DNA from: Pseudomonas sp. RIT623
GTDB taxonomy: Bacteria > Pseudomonadota > Gammaproteobacteria > Pseudomonadales > Pseudomonadaceae
NCBI RefSeq assembly: GCF_004519305.1
Contig: NZ_SOZA01000026.1
Coordinates: forward strand, 1-64,000
Reading direction: 5' to 3'
Length of the DNA: 64,000 nucleotides
In this document: positions 1 through 8,526 of the stretch, one piece after another
How positions within the stretch are numbered: the first letter of the stretch is position 1
Layout: each line of letters starts with the position of its first letter
The notes under the pieces: model-generated
Told to the model about the DNA's origin: nothing
Database searches by the model: none
The model's input: the letters and a program-made list of their open reading frames with translations, nothing else
Made by a program: the position numbers and the translations under genes

Positions 1-950
1 GGTGATCTGCACGCTGGCGTCGCCGCCCAGTTCCAGATTCTCGAAGGTCTTGCCATCCACTACAGCATCGGTAATGCCGACAGTCAGGGTGTCGCCGTCC
101 TTGAAGACGTCATCGCCCTGGGCTTTGGCCTTGTACTCGGTTTCGGTTTCACCAGCCTTGATCACCACCTTGTCGCCATTGGACAGGGTGACGGTCAGGT
201 CGTGATCCAGTTTCTGGCTGACTTTGACGGTGAAGGCCGGCTGTTGGTCTTCGGTGACATCGCCTTTGCTGACGATAGTGACCGAGACTTTGTCGCCCTG
301 GTTGTCGGTGCCCGGAGTGCCGGTGCCTGGCTCGTCGGTGACTTCGGTCTTCACTTCCTCTTTGCCGAGGGTGAGTTTTTCGAAGTTATCCGCGCCAGTG
401 ACACCTTCCAGTTTGTTGACGATGGTCGGTTGACCGCCGACGAACACATCATCAGGCGCATTGACGGTAATGGTACCGGTGGCGCTGCCAGCGGGGATGG
501 TGACTTTGGTGCCATCGCTCAAGGTGAAAGTCAGGCCATTGTGGCCGACGACCGACAAACCTTGGCCGTTGGTCAGAGTCACGGTGTAGGTGATCTGGCC
601 ACCCTCGGAGACGGTGGTCTTGTCCGCCGTCAGGGTTGCAACCACTTCACTGATGGTGTCAGTGATCTGCACGGTGGCATCGCCACCCAGCTCCAGGTGT
701 TCGAAGGTCTTGCCCGAGACGCTGGCATCGGTCACGCCAAGGGTCACGGAACCCCCGTCCTTGAACACGTCGTCGCCCTGGGCCGGCAGGCTGTAGGTCG
801 CTTCGGTCTGGCCAGCCTTGATCACCACCTTGTCACCGTTGGACAGGGTAACGGTCAGGTCGTGGTCGAGCTTCTGGCTAACCGACACGGTGAAGGTCGG
901 CTGTTGTGCTTCGCTCACATCGCCGTTGCTGGCGATATTGACCGTCACGG
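1..950 (-). repeat. Start of the 660-bp (220-residue) adhesin repeat array
   Basis: Bases 1-60 closely match bases 661-720, a 660-bp period. Each period has an A unit (motifs SQKLDHDLTVTLSNGDKVVI and KTFE-LELGGDA-VQIT) and a longer B unit (ATLTADKTTVSEGGQITYTV ... DDVFVGGQPT). One full A+B pair and most of a second A unit are visible. Confidence 0.8.
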
Positions 951-2376
951 TATCGATGCTGTCCTTGATTTCGGTCTGGGCTGGCGTCTTGTTCGGCACC
1001 AGGCTCTCGAAGTTGCCGCCTGTGGCGCCGGTAATGGTGGTGCTGACGGTGCTGCCATTGACGAACACGTCGTTGGCTGGGGTCTGGAACTCTACACTGC
1101 CGGTGCTTTCGCCGGCCTTGACGGTGACGGTCTGGCCGTTGGACAGGGTGACGGTCACCTCGGTCTGGGCCGGATTGCTCAGGGTCACGGTGTAGGTGAT
1201 CACGCCGCCTTCAGTGACGCTCGGGGTGGCGGTCAGGGTGGCGCTGGTGGTGTCCACCGAGTCGCTGATGACGGTTTGCGCTGGCGTCGGGTTCGCCACC
1301 AGATTCTCGAAGTTGCCGCCCGTTGCCCCCGTGATCGTGGTGCTGACGGTGCTGCCATTGTTGTAGACATCGTTGGGCGGGGTCTGGAAATCGACACTGC
1401 CCGACGACTTGCCGGCTTCGATGGTGACGGTCTGGTCATTGGACAGGGTGACGGTCACCGGGGTCTGCGCCGGGTTGGTCAGGGTCACGGTGTAGGTGAT
1501 CACGCCGCCTTCGGTGACGCTCGGGGTCGCGGTCAGGGTGGCGGTGGTGGTGTCGATGGTGTCGGTGACCTGGGTCACTGCCGGGGTGGTGTTCGGCGTG
1601 ATGACCAGGCCGTTGCCGCCCGTGGTGCCGGTGATGTTGGCGGAGATCTGGCCGCCGTCGATATAGGGTGTGTCGTTCGGGGCAATGGTGACGTTAACGC
1701 TACCGGTGGTCTGGCCCGCTGGAATGACGATCACCGCGCCGTTGGACAAGGTGACGGTCAGGTTGCTCAGCGGTGGCTGGCCGACGGTGGCGGTATAGAC
1801 GATCACGCCACCCGCCTCGGTGATCGTGGGGGTGGCGTTCAGGGTCAGGCCGGTGACGCTGGGGGCATTGCTGGTGGTATTGGTACCGTTGGCGTCCAGC
1901 CCGCCCACTTCTTCGCTGCCCTGGCCGTTGCCGAAACCGATCGGACCGGTCGGGAAGCCAATGCTCGGGTCGACCACGCCGGCGGTCTCCTGCAGCATCA
2001 CGAAACTGTGGCCGCCACCCGCCGCACCGCCACCCGCGGCGGATGGGCCCGCGGCGGTGGCTTCCAGTTCGGTGGTGGGGTCGACGCCAGCGGCGATGGC
2101 CTGCTGCAGCTCTTCGACCGAAGGCGCCGCCTGGGCGCTGGCCTGGCTCAGGTCGGTGCTGCTGTCGGGGGTGTCGGCACTCCATTGGGTGTCGCGGCCC
2201 AGGTCGAGCACGCGGCCGTCGGCCAATTCCAAGGACACCGCGCCACCGGCGCCGGTATCTACCTGCTCGCCGGCGAACAGACGGTCGCCTTCGATGAGTA
2301 CGCGCCGGATGCCTTCTGGGGAAACTGCGATGACTTGGCCAACAATGCTTTTGACGATGGCAACAACAGTGCTCAT
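1..2376 (-). CDS. lapA: Large surface adhesin, LapA type (N-terminal 792 residues, gene continues off the left edge)
   Basis: Cell-surface biofilm adhesin exported by a type I secretion system and held in the outer membrane by its N-terminus. The protein begins MSTVVAIVKSIVGQVIAV, has no signal peptide, and carries the LapA-type retention module (about residues 1-105). The motif TAAG lies at residues 107-110, the position where the periplasmic protease LapG cleaves LapA. A Gly/Ala-rich linker follows, then Thr/Val-rich beta-sandwich repeats: three of 100 residues, then alternating units making a 220-residue period. The ATG at 2376 is preceded by GGAG at good spacing. The gene diverges from lapE-lapB-lapC, which encode its export machinery. 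The C-terminus with the secretion signal is outside the window, as are any lapD/lapG genes. Known LapA proteins have 100-residue and then about 220-residue repeats, so LapA is preferred over LapF, but the paralogue identity is an inference. Confidence 0.9.
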   Translation of the reverse strand, partial: MSTVVAIVKSIVGQVIAVSPEGIRRVLIEGDRLFAGEQVDTGAGGAVSLELADGRVLDLGRDTQWSADTPDSSTDLSQASAQAAPSVEELQQAIAAGVDPTTELEATAAGPSAAGGGAAGGGHSFVMLQETAGVVDPSIGFPTGPIGFGNGQGSEEVGGLDANGTNTTSNAPSVTGLTLNATPTITEAGGVIVYTATVGQPPLSNLTVTLSNGAVIVIPAGQTTGSVNVTIAPNDTPYIDGGQISANITGTTGGNGLVITPNTTPAVTQVTDTIDTTTATLTATPSVTEGGVITYTVTLTNPAQTPVTVTLSNDQTVTIEAGKSSGSVDFQTPPNDVYNNGSTVSTTITGATGGNFENLVANPTPAQTVISDSVDTTSATLTATPSVTEGGVITYTVTLSNPAQTEVTVTLSNGQTVTVKAGESTGSVEFQTPANDVFVNGSTVSTTITGATGGNFESLVPNKTPAQTEIKDSIDTVTVNIASNGDVSEAQQPTFTVSVSQKLDHDLTVTLSNGDKVVIKAGQTEATYSLPAQGDDVFKDGGSVTLGVTDASVSGKTFEHLELGGDATVQITDTISEVVATLTADKTTVSEGGQITYTVTLTNGQGLSVVGHNGLTFTLSDGTKVTIPAGSATGTITVNAPDDVFVGGQPTIVNKLEGVTGADNFEKLTLGKEEVKTEVTDEPGTGTPGTDNQGDKVSVTIVSKGDVTEDQQPAFTVKVSQKLDHDLTVTLSNGDKVVIKAGETETEYKAKAQGDDVFKDGDTLTVGITDAVVDGKTFENLELGGDASVQIT
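951..1850 (-). repeat. Three tandem 300-bp (100-residue) adhesin repeats
   Basis: Matching sequence recurs every 300 bases; for example, ctcgaagttgccgcc begins at 1006 and again at 1306, with a degenerate copy aligned near 1606. Encoded units share the pattern ATLTATPSVTEGGVITYTVTL ... NDV ... GSTVSTTITGATGGNFE. The copy nearest the N-terminus (about 1550-1850) is the most divergent. Boundaries are approximate. Confidence 0.85.
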
Positions 2377-2724
2377 TGGACTCTCCGGACTACCCGTTCA
2401 GTTGGCTTCCATGCCTGCTCGCGCGTGAGGCGGCGACTGATGGAATGTTTCAATAATGTTTTTGACGCTGACTTGCGTCAATTTTACGTCTATAATTTAT
2501 GGCTATTAAGTTTATGCCAAACTATTGACCTTCTGGCTGCCATCCTAAACAATCGTCGAGGTAATGTCACATTGATATTTGGCCAGCCACAGCCCTCTCT
2601 TTCGTATTAATCGCACTGCCTATTCGGAAGTTTCCTACCCACAGGATCAGGGCTTGCCATTTTCCAAGGCAGGGACAGCTTCGGCTGTGATTTAGGACAA
2701 CAGCTCTCTCGGGAACCAGCAAAC
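2377..2724. other. Divergent lapA-lapE intergenic region (348 bp)
   Basis: AT-rich relative to its neighbours, especially 2440-2530. It holds the adhesin promoter and palindrome. No convincing -35/-10 pair for lapE was found, although TATAAT occurs on the plus strand at 2491-2496. I looked for a FleQ site (GTCA-TAAA-TGAC type) and found only a weak partial match near 2477-2490. No small gene is evident. Confidence 0.6.
2453..2481 (-). promoter_or_regulatory. Sigma-70-like promoter of the adhesin gene with an embedded palindrome
   Basis: On the minus strand TTGACG (2481-2476) and CATTAT (2458-2453) are separated by exactly 17 bases, a good -35/-10 pair. Transcription would start near 2446, giving a leader of about 70 bases. 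The palindrome TTGACGC-N6-GCGTCAA (2462-2481) covers the -35 box and most of the spacer, so a protein bound there should block or modulate RNA polymerase. No transcript data exist here. Confidence 0.55.
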
Positions 2725-4062
2725 ATGCGTGCGTCACTGTTCACCGCTCTTCCTTTCGCTCTCGCCGCCACATTCGTTCAAGCACAATCCTTGCCCGAAG
2801 CCATGCAAAAAGCCCTCGAGGTGCACCCGGAAATCCAGGCCGGGGTGAACGCCCGCACGGCTGCGGATTACCAATTGCGTGCTGCCCAGGGCGGCTATTT
2901 GCCGCGGGTCGATGTGACAGCCGGTTACGGTCGGGAAGGCACCGACAGCCCCAGCACCCGCAACCGCTGGGAAACGCTCACCCGTGGCGAGTCGGCCATT
3001 CGCCTGCGGCAAATGGTTTTTGACGGTTTTGCCACCTCCAGCGAAGTCGGGCGTCAACAAGCCACCGTCAATGCCCGCGCCTATTCGCTGCTGGGTACCT
3101 CCGAGCGCACCGCGCTGACCGTTGCTCAGGTCTACCTGGATGTGCTGGCCCGTCGCGAGATGGTGCGCCTGGCCGAAGACAACCTGCGCAACCATGATCG
3201 CATCCTCGACCAGATCAAGCTGCGTACCAGCCGCGGGGTGGGGCGCATGGCCGACCTCGACCAGGCCGAGGCGCGCCAGGCCCAGGCACGCAACAACCTG
3301 ATCACCGAGCAGACCAACCTGGCCGACGCCAACACCAACTACCTCAGCGTCGTCGGGCAAATGCCGGACGAGTTAAGCACGCCTGCGCCATTTGTCGACC
3401 TGCTGCCGGCGACCCTCGACGAAGCGCGTCACCAACTGATCGAGTTCAGCCCGATACTGCGTTCGGCCGAGTCGGACATCGCCGCCGCCGAGAAACAGTA
3501 CGACGCGGCCAAGTCCACCTTCTACCCGCGCTTCGACGCCGAGCTCGGCCGTACCGCCGACAACAACCTCGACGGCGCCGTCGGCCACAACAACGAGTGG
3601 CAGGCCATGCTGCGCATGAACTTCAACCTGTACGCCGGCGGCAGCAACAAGGCCGACCTCGAGTCGAAGTCGTACCTGGCCAACCAAGCCCTGGATATTC
3701 GCAACAACGCCTTGCGCCAGCTCAATGAGGAGTTAGGCTTGGCATGGAATGCTCTGGACAACGCCAACGCCCAGGTGCCGATCGCCCAGCAGTACGTCGA
3801 TCACAGCAACCGCGTGCGCAGCGCCTACCAGCAGCAGTTCAGCCTGGGCGAGCGAACCCTGCTCGATCTGCTCGACAGCGAGAATGAAACCTTCACTGCC
3901 CAGCGTCGTCTGGTAGAGGTGAAGAACACGCAAATGTTTACTCAGTACCGAATCAAGGCGACCATTGGCCAACTGCTCAAGAGCCAGGGTGTCGTAGCCC
4001 CGATGGCCGCCGTTGTGCAGAACGACCTGAAACCCAAGGTGAACCTGCCAGGCATGAACTGA
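2725..4062 (+). CDS. lapE: TolC-family outer-membrane channel of the adhesin exporter (LapE)
   Basis: Outer-membrane efflux channel of 445 residues that completes the LapB-LapC-LapE type I secretion system. An N-terminal signal peptide (MRASLFTALPFALAATFVQA) precedes the mature start QSLPEAM. Two TolC-type repeats follow, including the typical YLDVLARREMVRLAEDNLR helix and the LGERTLLDLLDSENE motif near residue 380. The length is normal for the family. It is first in the set lapE-lapB-lapC, with a 43-base gap to lapB, and diverges from the adhesin gene, which supports the specific role rather than a generic drug-efflux channel. The Shine-Dalgarno sequence before the ATG is weak. Confidence 0.9.
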   Translation: MRASLFTALPFALAATFVQAQSLPEAMQKALEVHPEIQAGVNARTAADYQLRAAQGGYLPRVDVTAGYGREGTDSPSTRNRWETLTRGESAIRLRQMVFDGFATSSEVGRQQATVNARAYSLLGTSERTALTVAQVYLDVLARREMVRLAEDNLRNHDRILDQIKLRTSRGVGRMADLDQAEARQAQARNNLITEQTNLADANTNYLSVVGQMPDELSTPAPFVDLLPATLDEARHQLIEFSPILRSAESDIAAAEKQYDAAKSTFYPRFDAELGRTADNNLDGAVGHNNEWQAMLRMNFNLYAGGSNKADLESKSYLANQALDIRNNALRQLNEELGLAWNALDNANAQVPIAQQYVDHSNRVRSAYQQQFSLGERTLLDLLDSENETFTAQRRLVEVKNTQMFTQYRIKATIGQLLKSQGVVAPMAAVVQNDLKPKVNLPGMN

Positions 4063-4105
4063 AAGGCGCCTTGAACCAACCCCGCAAGGATGAAGAGAGC
4101 GCCGC

Positions 4106-6262
4106 GTGGAATCCGAAGTCAGTCGAGTCCAACTCAGCCACGATCCACGCAGTCAGCATGACGACCCGCTGCTGGACAGTCTGCTGACCCTGTGTGTCCT
4201 GCATCAGAAGCCCGCCAGCCGGGCCATGCTGACCACAGGGCTACCCTTGCCCTCCCAGCGCCTGACCGCCGAGCTGCTACCCCGTGCCGCCGCTCGCGCC
4301 GGGCTGCAGGGGCGGTTGCTGCAGCGCAAGCTGGAGCAGATCCCGGGCATCGCCATGCCGGCCATGCTGCTGCTCAAGGAAGGCCGCTGCGCCGTCCTGC
4401 TGGGCTGGGAGAACGACGACACCGCGCGCCTGCTGCTCAGCGAAAGCGACGGCGGCGAGGTGCTGGTGACCCGCGAAGCCTTGCAGGGCGACTATAGCGG
4501 CAAGGTGTTCTTCGCCCAGCCGCAGCACAAGTTCGACGTCAACCACGGCAACCTGATTCCACGGGCGCGCTCGTGGTTCCGTGACACCCTGCTGCGCAGC
4601 AAGTGGCTGTACATCGATGCCATCGCCGCCAGTCTGGTGATCAACCTGATCGCCCTGGCCGCGCCGCTGTTCGTGATGAACGTGTACGACCGCGTGGTGC
4701 CCAACCAGGCCACCTCGACCCTGTGGGTGCTGGCGGTCGGCATCGCCGGCGCCTACGTCTTCGACCTGATCCTCAAGGGCCTGCGCAGCCTGTGCCTGGA
4801 CCTGGCCGGCAAGAAGACCGACCTGATCATCTCGGCGACGCTGTTCGAGCGCATCGTCGGCATGGCCATGAAGTACCGCCCGGCGCGGGTCGGTAGCTTC
4901 GCCCAGAACATCCACGAGTTCCAGGGCCTGCGCGACTTCCTCGCCTCGCTGACCCTGACCAGCCTGATCGACCTGCCGTTCACCTTCCTGATCCTCATGG
5001 TCATCGCCATTATCGGCGGGCACCTGGTGTGGATCCCGATTTTGGCCTTCCCATTGGCCCTGGGTATCGGCTATGCCCTGCAGAAACCGTTGATGGCGAC
5101 CATGGAACGCACCATGGCGCTGGCCTCCGAGCGCCAGTCGAGCCTGATCGAAACCCTCGCCGGGCTGGACGCGGTCAAGGTCAACAACGCCGAAAGCGAG
5201 CGCCAGTACATGTGGGAGCAGACCCTCGGCACCCTCAGCCGCCTGGAACTGCGGGTCAAGGTGCTGTCGGGCCTGGCCATGAACATCACCGCGTTGATCC
5301 AGCAACTGGCCGGCGTGGCGATGATCTGCGTGGGCGTGTACCTGATCATCGACGGCAACCTCAGCATGGGCGGCCTGGTGGCCTGCTACATGCTCAGCGG
5401 CCGCGCCCTCGGCCCGCTGGGCTCGCTGAACGGCCTGCTGGCCCGCTACCAGCAAGCCAAGGTGACCATGGTCGCCACCGACCAGATGATGGAGCTGCCC
5501 CAGGAGCGCAACTTCGAGGAACGCCCGCTGAGCCGTCAGGTGCTGCAGGGCGCCATTGAGTTCCGCGGTGTCGAGTTCACCTACCCGAACCAGCAGAACC
5601 AGGCGCTCAAGGGCATCAACCTGAGCATTCGCCCAGGCGAGAAGGTCGGCATCATCGGCCGCAGCGGCTCGGGCAAGAGTTCGCTGGCCAAGCTGATCGT
5701 CGGTTTGTACGAGCCGGACAACGGCTCGCTGCTGGTCGATGGCGTGGACATTCGCCAGATCGACGTCAGCGAACTGCGCCACAACATCGGCTACGTGCCC
5801 CAGGACATCCAGCTGCTGGCCGGCACCCTGCGTGACAACCTGGTCAGCGGTGCTCGCTACATCGAGGATGAGCTGATCCTGCAGGCCGCCGAGCTGGCCG
5901 GCGTGCACGAATTCGCCCGCCTGCACCCCGACGGCTACGAGCTGCAGGTTGGCGAGCGGGGCCAGAACCTCTCCGGCGGCCAGCGGCAGAACGTCGCCCT
6001 GGGCCGGGCGCTGTTGCTCAACCCGCAGATCCTGTTGCTCGACGAACCCACCAGCGCCATGGACAACACCGGCGAGGAGCGCCTCAAGCAGCGCCTGGCG
6101 GCGGTTGTCGAAGGCAAGACCGTGTTGCTGGTCACCCACCGCGCCTCGCTGTTGTCGCTGGTGGACCGGCTGATCGTCATCGATCGTGGACAGATTGTCG
6201 CGGATGGCCCGAAAGCCGCCGTCATGGATGCGCTGAAGAAGGGGCAGATCAGTGTTGCATAA
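4106..6262 (+). CDS. lapB: Type I secretion ABC transporter/ATPase (LapB)
   Basis: Inner-membrane ABC exporter of 718 residues that powers adhesin secretion. The order is an N-terminal C39-peptidase-like domain (about 1-140; probably non-proteolytic, as in RTX exporters), a membrane domain with LYIDAIAASLVINLIALAAP and later hydrophobic helices (about 165-450), and an ATPase domain with Walker A GIIGRSGSGKSS, signature LSGGQRQ and Walker B ILLLDEPTSAMD. The chosen start is GTG at 4106, because the sequence from MESEVSRVQL onward looks like the authentic N-terminus and AAGGA lies upstream. Its stop overlaps the start of lapC by 11 bases, so the two are probably translationally coupled. Confidence 0.92.
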   Translation: MESEVSRVQLSHDPRSQHDDPLLDSLLTLCVLHQKPASRAMLTTGLPLPSQRLTAELLPRAAARAGLQGRLLQRKLEQIPGIAMPAMLLLKEGRCAVLLGWENDDTARLLLSESDGGEVLVTREALQGDYSGKVFFAQPQHKFDVNHGNLIPRARSWFRDTLLRSKWLYIDAIAASLVINLIALAAPLFVMNVYDRVVPNQATSTLWVLAVGIAGAYVFDLILKGLRSLCLDLAGKKTDLIISATLFERIVGMAMKYRPARVGSFAQNIHEFQGLRDFLASLTLTSLIDLPFTFLILMVIAIIGGHLVWIPILAFPLALGIGYALQKPLMATMERTMALASERQSSLIETLAGLDAVKVNNAESERQYMWEQTLGTLSRLELRVKVLSGLAMNITALIQQLAGVAMICVGVYLIIDGNLSMGGLVACYMLSGRALGPLGSLNGLLARYQQAKVTMVATDQMMELPQERNFEERPLSRQVLQGAIEFRGVEFTYPNQQNQALKGINLSIRPGEKVGIIGRSGSGKSSLAKLIVGLYEPDNGSLLVDGVDIRQIDVSELRHNIGYVPQDIQLLAGTLRDNLVSGARYIEDELILQAAELAGVHEFARLHPDGYELQVGERGQNLSGGQRQNVALGRALLLNPQILLLDEPTSAMDNTGEERLKQRLAAVVEGKTVLLVTHRASLLSLVDRLIVIDRGQIVADGPKAAVMDALKKGQISVA

Positions 6263-7628
6263 GCTGGATATGGGGCGTTTCAAGGACAGCCTGCGCCGTT
6301 ATTTCAAAGGCTCCGAGTCGCTGGCCGGGCAGCCCCTGCCCGAGGTCAACAAGGCGCTGATCGAGGACGCGCCACGGGTGGTGCGCCTGACCATCTGGGG
6401 CGTGATCGCGTTCTTCCTGTTCCTGATCGTCTGGGCCAGCGTGGCGCCCATCGACGAAGTGACACGCGGCGAGGGCAAGGCGATCCCGTCGTCCAAGGTG
6501 CAGAAAATCCAGAACCTCGAGGGCGGGATCGTCGCCGAGATCTTCGCCAAGGAAGGGGAGGTCGTCGAAGTTGGCCAGCCGCTGCTGCGCCTGGATGAAA
6601 CCCGCTTCGCCTCCAACGTCGACGAGACCGAGGCCTCGCGTCTGGCCATGGCCCTGCGCGTGCAGCGCCTGAACGCCGAGGTCGAGGACAAGCCGCTGCA
6701 GATCGACGAGGAGCTGCGCAAGGCCGCGCCGAGCCAGGCGGCCAACGAACAGTCGCTGTACCTGAGCCGACGCCAGCAGTTGCAGGACGAGATCGGTGGC
6801 CTGCAACAGCAGTTGGTGCAGAAGCAGCAGGAACTGCGTGAGTTCAACTCCAAGCGCGCCCAGTACGCCAACAGCCTGCAGCTGCTGCGCCAGGAAATCG
6901 CCATGTCCGAGCCTCTGGTGGCCCAGGGCGCGATCTCCCAGGTCGAGGTGCTGCGCCTGCGCCGCGCCGAGGTCGAGAACCGTGGCCAGATGGACTCCAC
7001 CGCCCTGGCCATTCCCCGTGCCGAGGCGGCGATCAAGGAAGTCCAAAGCAAGATCGAAGAGACCCGCGGCAAGTTCCGCAGCGAGGCGCTGACCCAGCTC
7101 AACGAGGCCCGGACCGAGTTGAACAAGGCCACCGCCACCAGCAAGGCCCTGGACGACCGGGTGCACCGCACCATGGTCACCTCGCCGGTGCGTGGCATCG
7201 TCAAGCAGTTGCTGGTCAACACCATCGGCGGGGTGATCCAGCCGGGCAGCGACATCATCGAGATCGTGCCGCTGGACGACACCCTGGTGGTGGAGGCGAA
7301 GATCCTGCCCAAGGACATCGCTTTCCTGCACCCTGGCCAGGAAGCCACGGTCAAGTTCACCGCCTACGACTACACCATCTATGGCGGGCTCAAGGCCAAG
7401 CTCGAGCAGATCGGTGCCGACACCATCACCGACGAGGACAAGAAGACCACCTACTACGTGATCAAGCTGCGCACCGAGAAGAGCCACCTGGGCACCGAGG
7501 AGAAGCCGCTGCTGATCATCCCGGGGATGGTCGCCACGGTGGACATCATGACCGGCAAGAAGACCATCATGAGTTACCTGCTCAAGCCGATCATCAAGGC
7601 CCGTAGCGAGGCGCTGCGCGAGCGCTGA
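6252..7628 (+). CDS. lapC: HlyD-family membrane fusion protein (LapC)
   Basis: Periplasmic adaptor (458 residues) linking LapB to LapE. One membrane span lies near residues 36-56 (LTIWGVIAFFLFLIVWASVA). It is followed by a lipoyl/barrel-sandwich segment (GEGKAIPSSKVQKIQNLEGG), long coiled-coil helices rich in Gln, Glu and Arg (about 130-300), and the C-terminal HlyD barrel (VVEAKILPKDIAFLHPGQEA). GTG at 6252 was chosen because AAGGGG stands seven bases upstream and the frame overlaps lapB. An ATG at 6270 is the alternative but lacks a ribosome-binding site. An inverted repeat follows the stop codon. Confidence 0.9.
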   Translation: MLHKLDMGRFKDSLRRYFKGSESLAGQPLPEVNKALIEDAPRVVRLTIWGVIAFFLFLIVWASVAPIDEVTRGEGKAIPSSKVQKIQNLEGGIVAEIFAKEGEVVEVGQPLLRLDETRFASNVDETEASRLAMALRVQRLNAEVEDKPLQIDEELRKAAPSQAANEQSLYLSRRQQLQDEIGGLQQQLVQKQQELREFNSKRAQYANSLQLLRQEIAMSEPLVAQGAISQVEVLRLRRAEVENRGQMDSTALAIPRAEAAIKEVQSKIEETRGKFRSEALTQLNEARTELNKATATSKALDDRVHRTMVTSPVRGIVKQLLVNTIGGVIQPGSDIIEIVPLDDTLVVEAKILPKDIAFLHPGQEATVKFTAYDYTIYGGLKAKLEQIGADTITDEDKKTTYYVIKLRTEKSHLGTEEKPLLIIPGMVATVDIMTGKKTIMSYLLKPIIKARSEALRER

Positions 7629-7645
7629 TGGGGATTAGGTTCCCC

Positions 7646-7701
7646 GCCGTAGGTGGCAGCCGCTGCGTCGCCTGGTTCGCCAGCAAGCTGGCGCCTACGG
7701 C
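7646..7701. repeat. REP-like inverted repeat downstream of lapC
   Basis: GCCGTAGG at 7646-7653 pairs with CCTACGGC at 7694-7701 around an imperfect GC-rich stem containing gccagcaagctggc. A second short GC-rich imperfect repeat lies at about 7728-7760. Located between convergent genes, where it may act as a transcript-end structure. Confidence 0.6.
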
Positions 7702-7761
7702 TTAAGGGGGATTGCCCGGTCTTTGTCCGCAGGCGCCAGCCTTGGCGGGGCTTGCCTGCGA

Positions 7762-8319
7762 TTATTTCAGGTACTGCGCGGCCGCCGAGGCCAGGGTACG
7801 CGCGATCTCCTCGCGCAGCGCCTGCGGCGCCTCCACCACCAGCCCATCCCCCTGGCTCAGCAGCCACCAGCGCAACGACCAACCGTCGGCCACGGTCGCG
7901 CGCAGCCTGTGGCCCTGCTCCAGGGCCGTCAGCTGCATGTCGCCGGTCAGCGGTGCCTCGCGCAGGCGCCGCGCCAGCAGGTCGCTGATCCACGCCCGCA
8001 ACTCGATACCGTCCTCCTGCCCAGGCTGCAACGTGTCGCCGCGCAGGTAACCGTGCAGGTCGAAATTGCCGCGCAACTCGCTGCCGGCAGTGGCCGACCA
8101 GTGCCAGCCAAACGGAATGCTCTTGTCGTTGCGCTCCAGCGGGAAGATCAACGACAGCTCGTTGAGGTCACGCTCGACCGTGCGCTTGCTGACACTGAAA
8201 CCCACGTCACGCAGGCGCCACACCAGTTCGGCACTGGTGATCCCGGGGGAGCGACTGGGCAACTGGCGCAGCAGCGCCCATTGTCGGCTGAGGGTGGCGC
8301 GGGTGGTGGCGAACGGCAA
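7762..8319 (-). CDS. Transcriptional regulator with N-terminal winged HTH and short WYL domain
   Basis: Probable DNA-binding regulator of about 185 residues. The N-terminal part (LSRQWALLRQLPSRSPGITS ... KRTVERDLNELS) is a DeoR/YafY-type winged helix. The C-terminal part (WSLRWWLLSQGDGLVVEAP) resembles the ligand-binding WYL region but is shorter than in typical 230-330-residue members. I chose TTG at 8319 because AAGGA lies nine bases upstream; the frame stays open to 8463, and a longer product starting there would have an unrelated-looking N-terminus. It is convergent with lapC and divergent from the Sel1 gene. The target and ligand are unknown. Confidence 0.75.
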   Translation of the reverse strand: MPFATTRATLSRQWALLRQLPSRSPGITSAELVWRLRDVGFSVSKRTVERDLNELSLIFPLERNDKSIPFGWHWSATAGSELRGNFDLHGYLRGDTLQPGQEDGIELRAWISDLLARRLREAPLTGDMQLTALEQGHRLRATVADGWSLRWWLLSQGDGLVVEAPQALREEIARTLASAAAQYLK

Positions 8320-8526
8320 AAGGAAACGTCCTTGTCTAGGCTTGCCGGCATAGGATGGCGGCACGGGCGGGGCATGGCAATTGGCCACAGCCCTGCTCAG
8401 ATCAAGGAAGCGGCAATTGGTTGCCTGGCTTTGAATCGTTCGCGACAGGTTTTGTCGTGCCATCGCGCAGAATCACGCCTCAACACAGTGGAGGTTGGAG
8501 CTGTGGGTCGTTCAATGAGGATGAAC

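Noticed and set aside
2477..2490. Possible FleQ box upstream of lapA/lapE
   Set aside because: Only one half-site (GTCAAT) matches; the opposite half does not.
202..2610. Plus-strand frame of about 800 codons opposite the adhesin gene
   Set aside because: The minus strand encodes a coherent LapA N-terminus with TAAG site and repeats; the plus-strand translation is Gly/Asp/His-rich nonsense produced by GC bias and repeat structure.
4277..6283. 668-codon minus-strand frame opposite lapB
   Set aside because: Lacks ribosome-binding site and recognisable motifs; lapB on the other strand has all ABC motifs. Similar long antisense frames opposite lapC, the FUSC gene, ppk, tex and others were dropped for the same reason.
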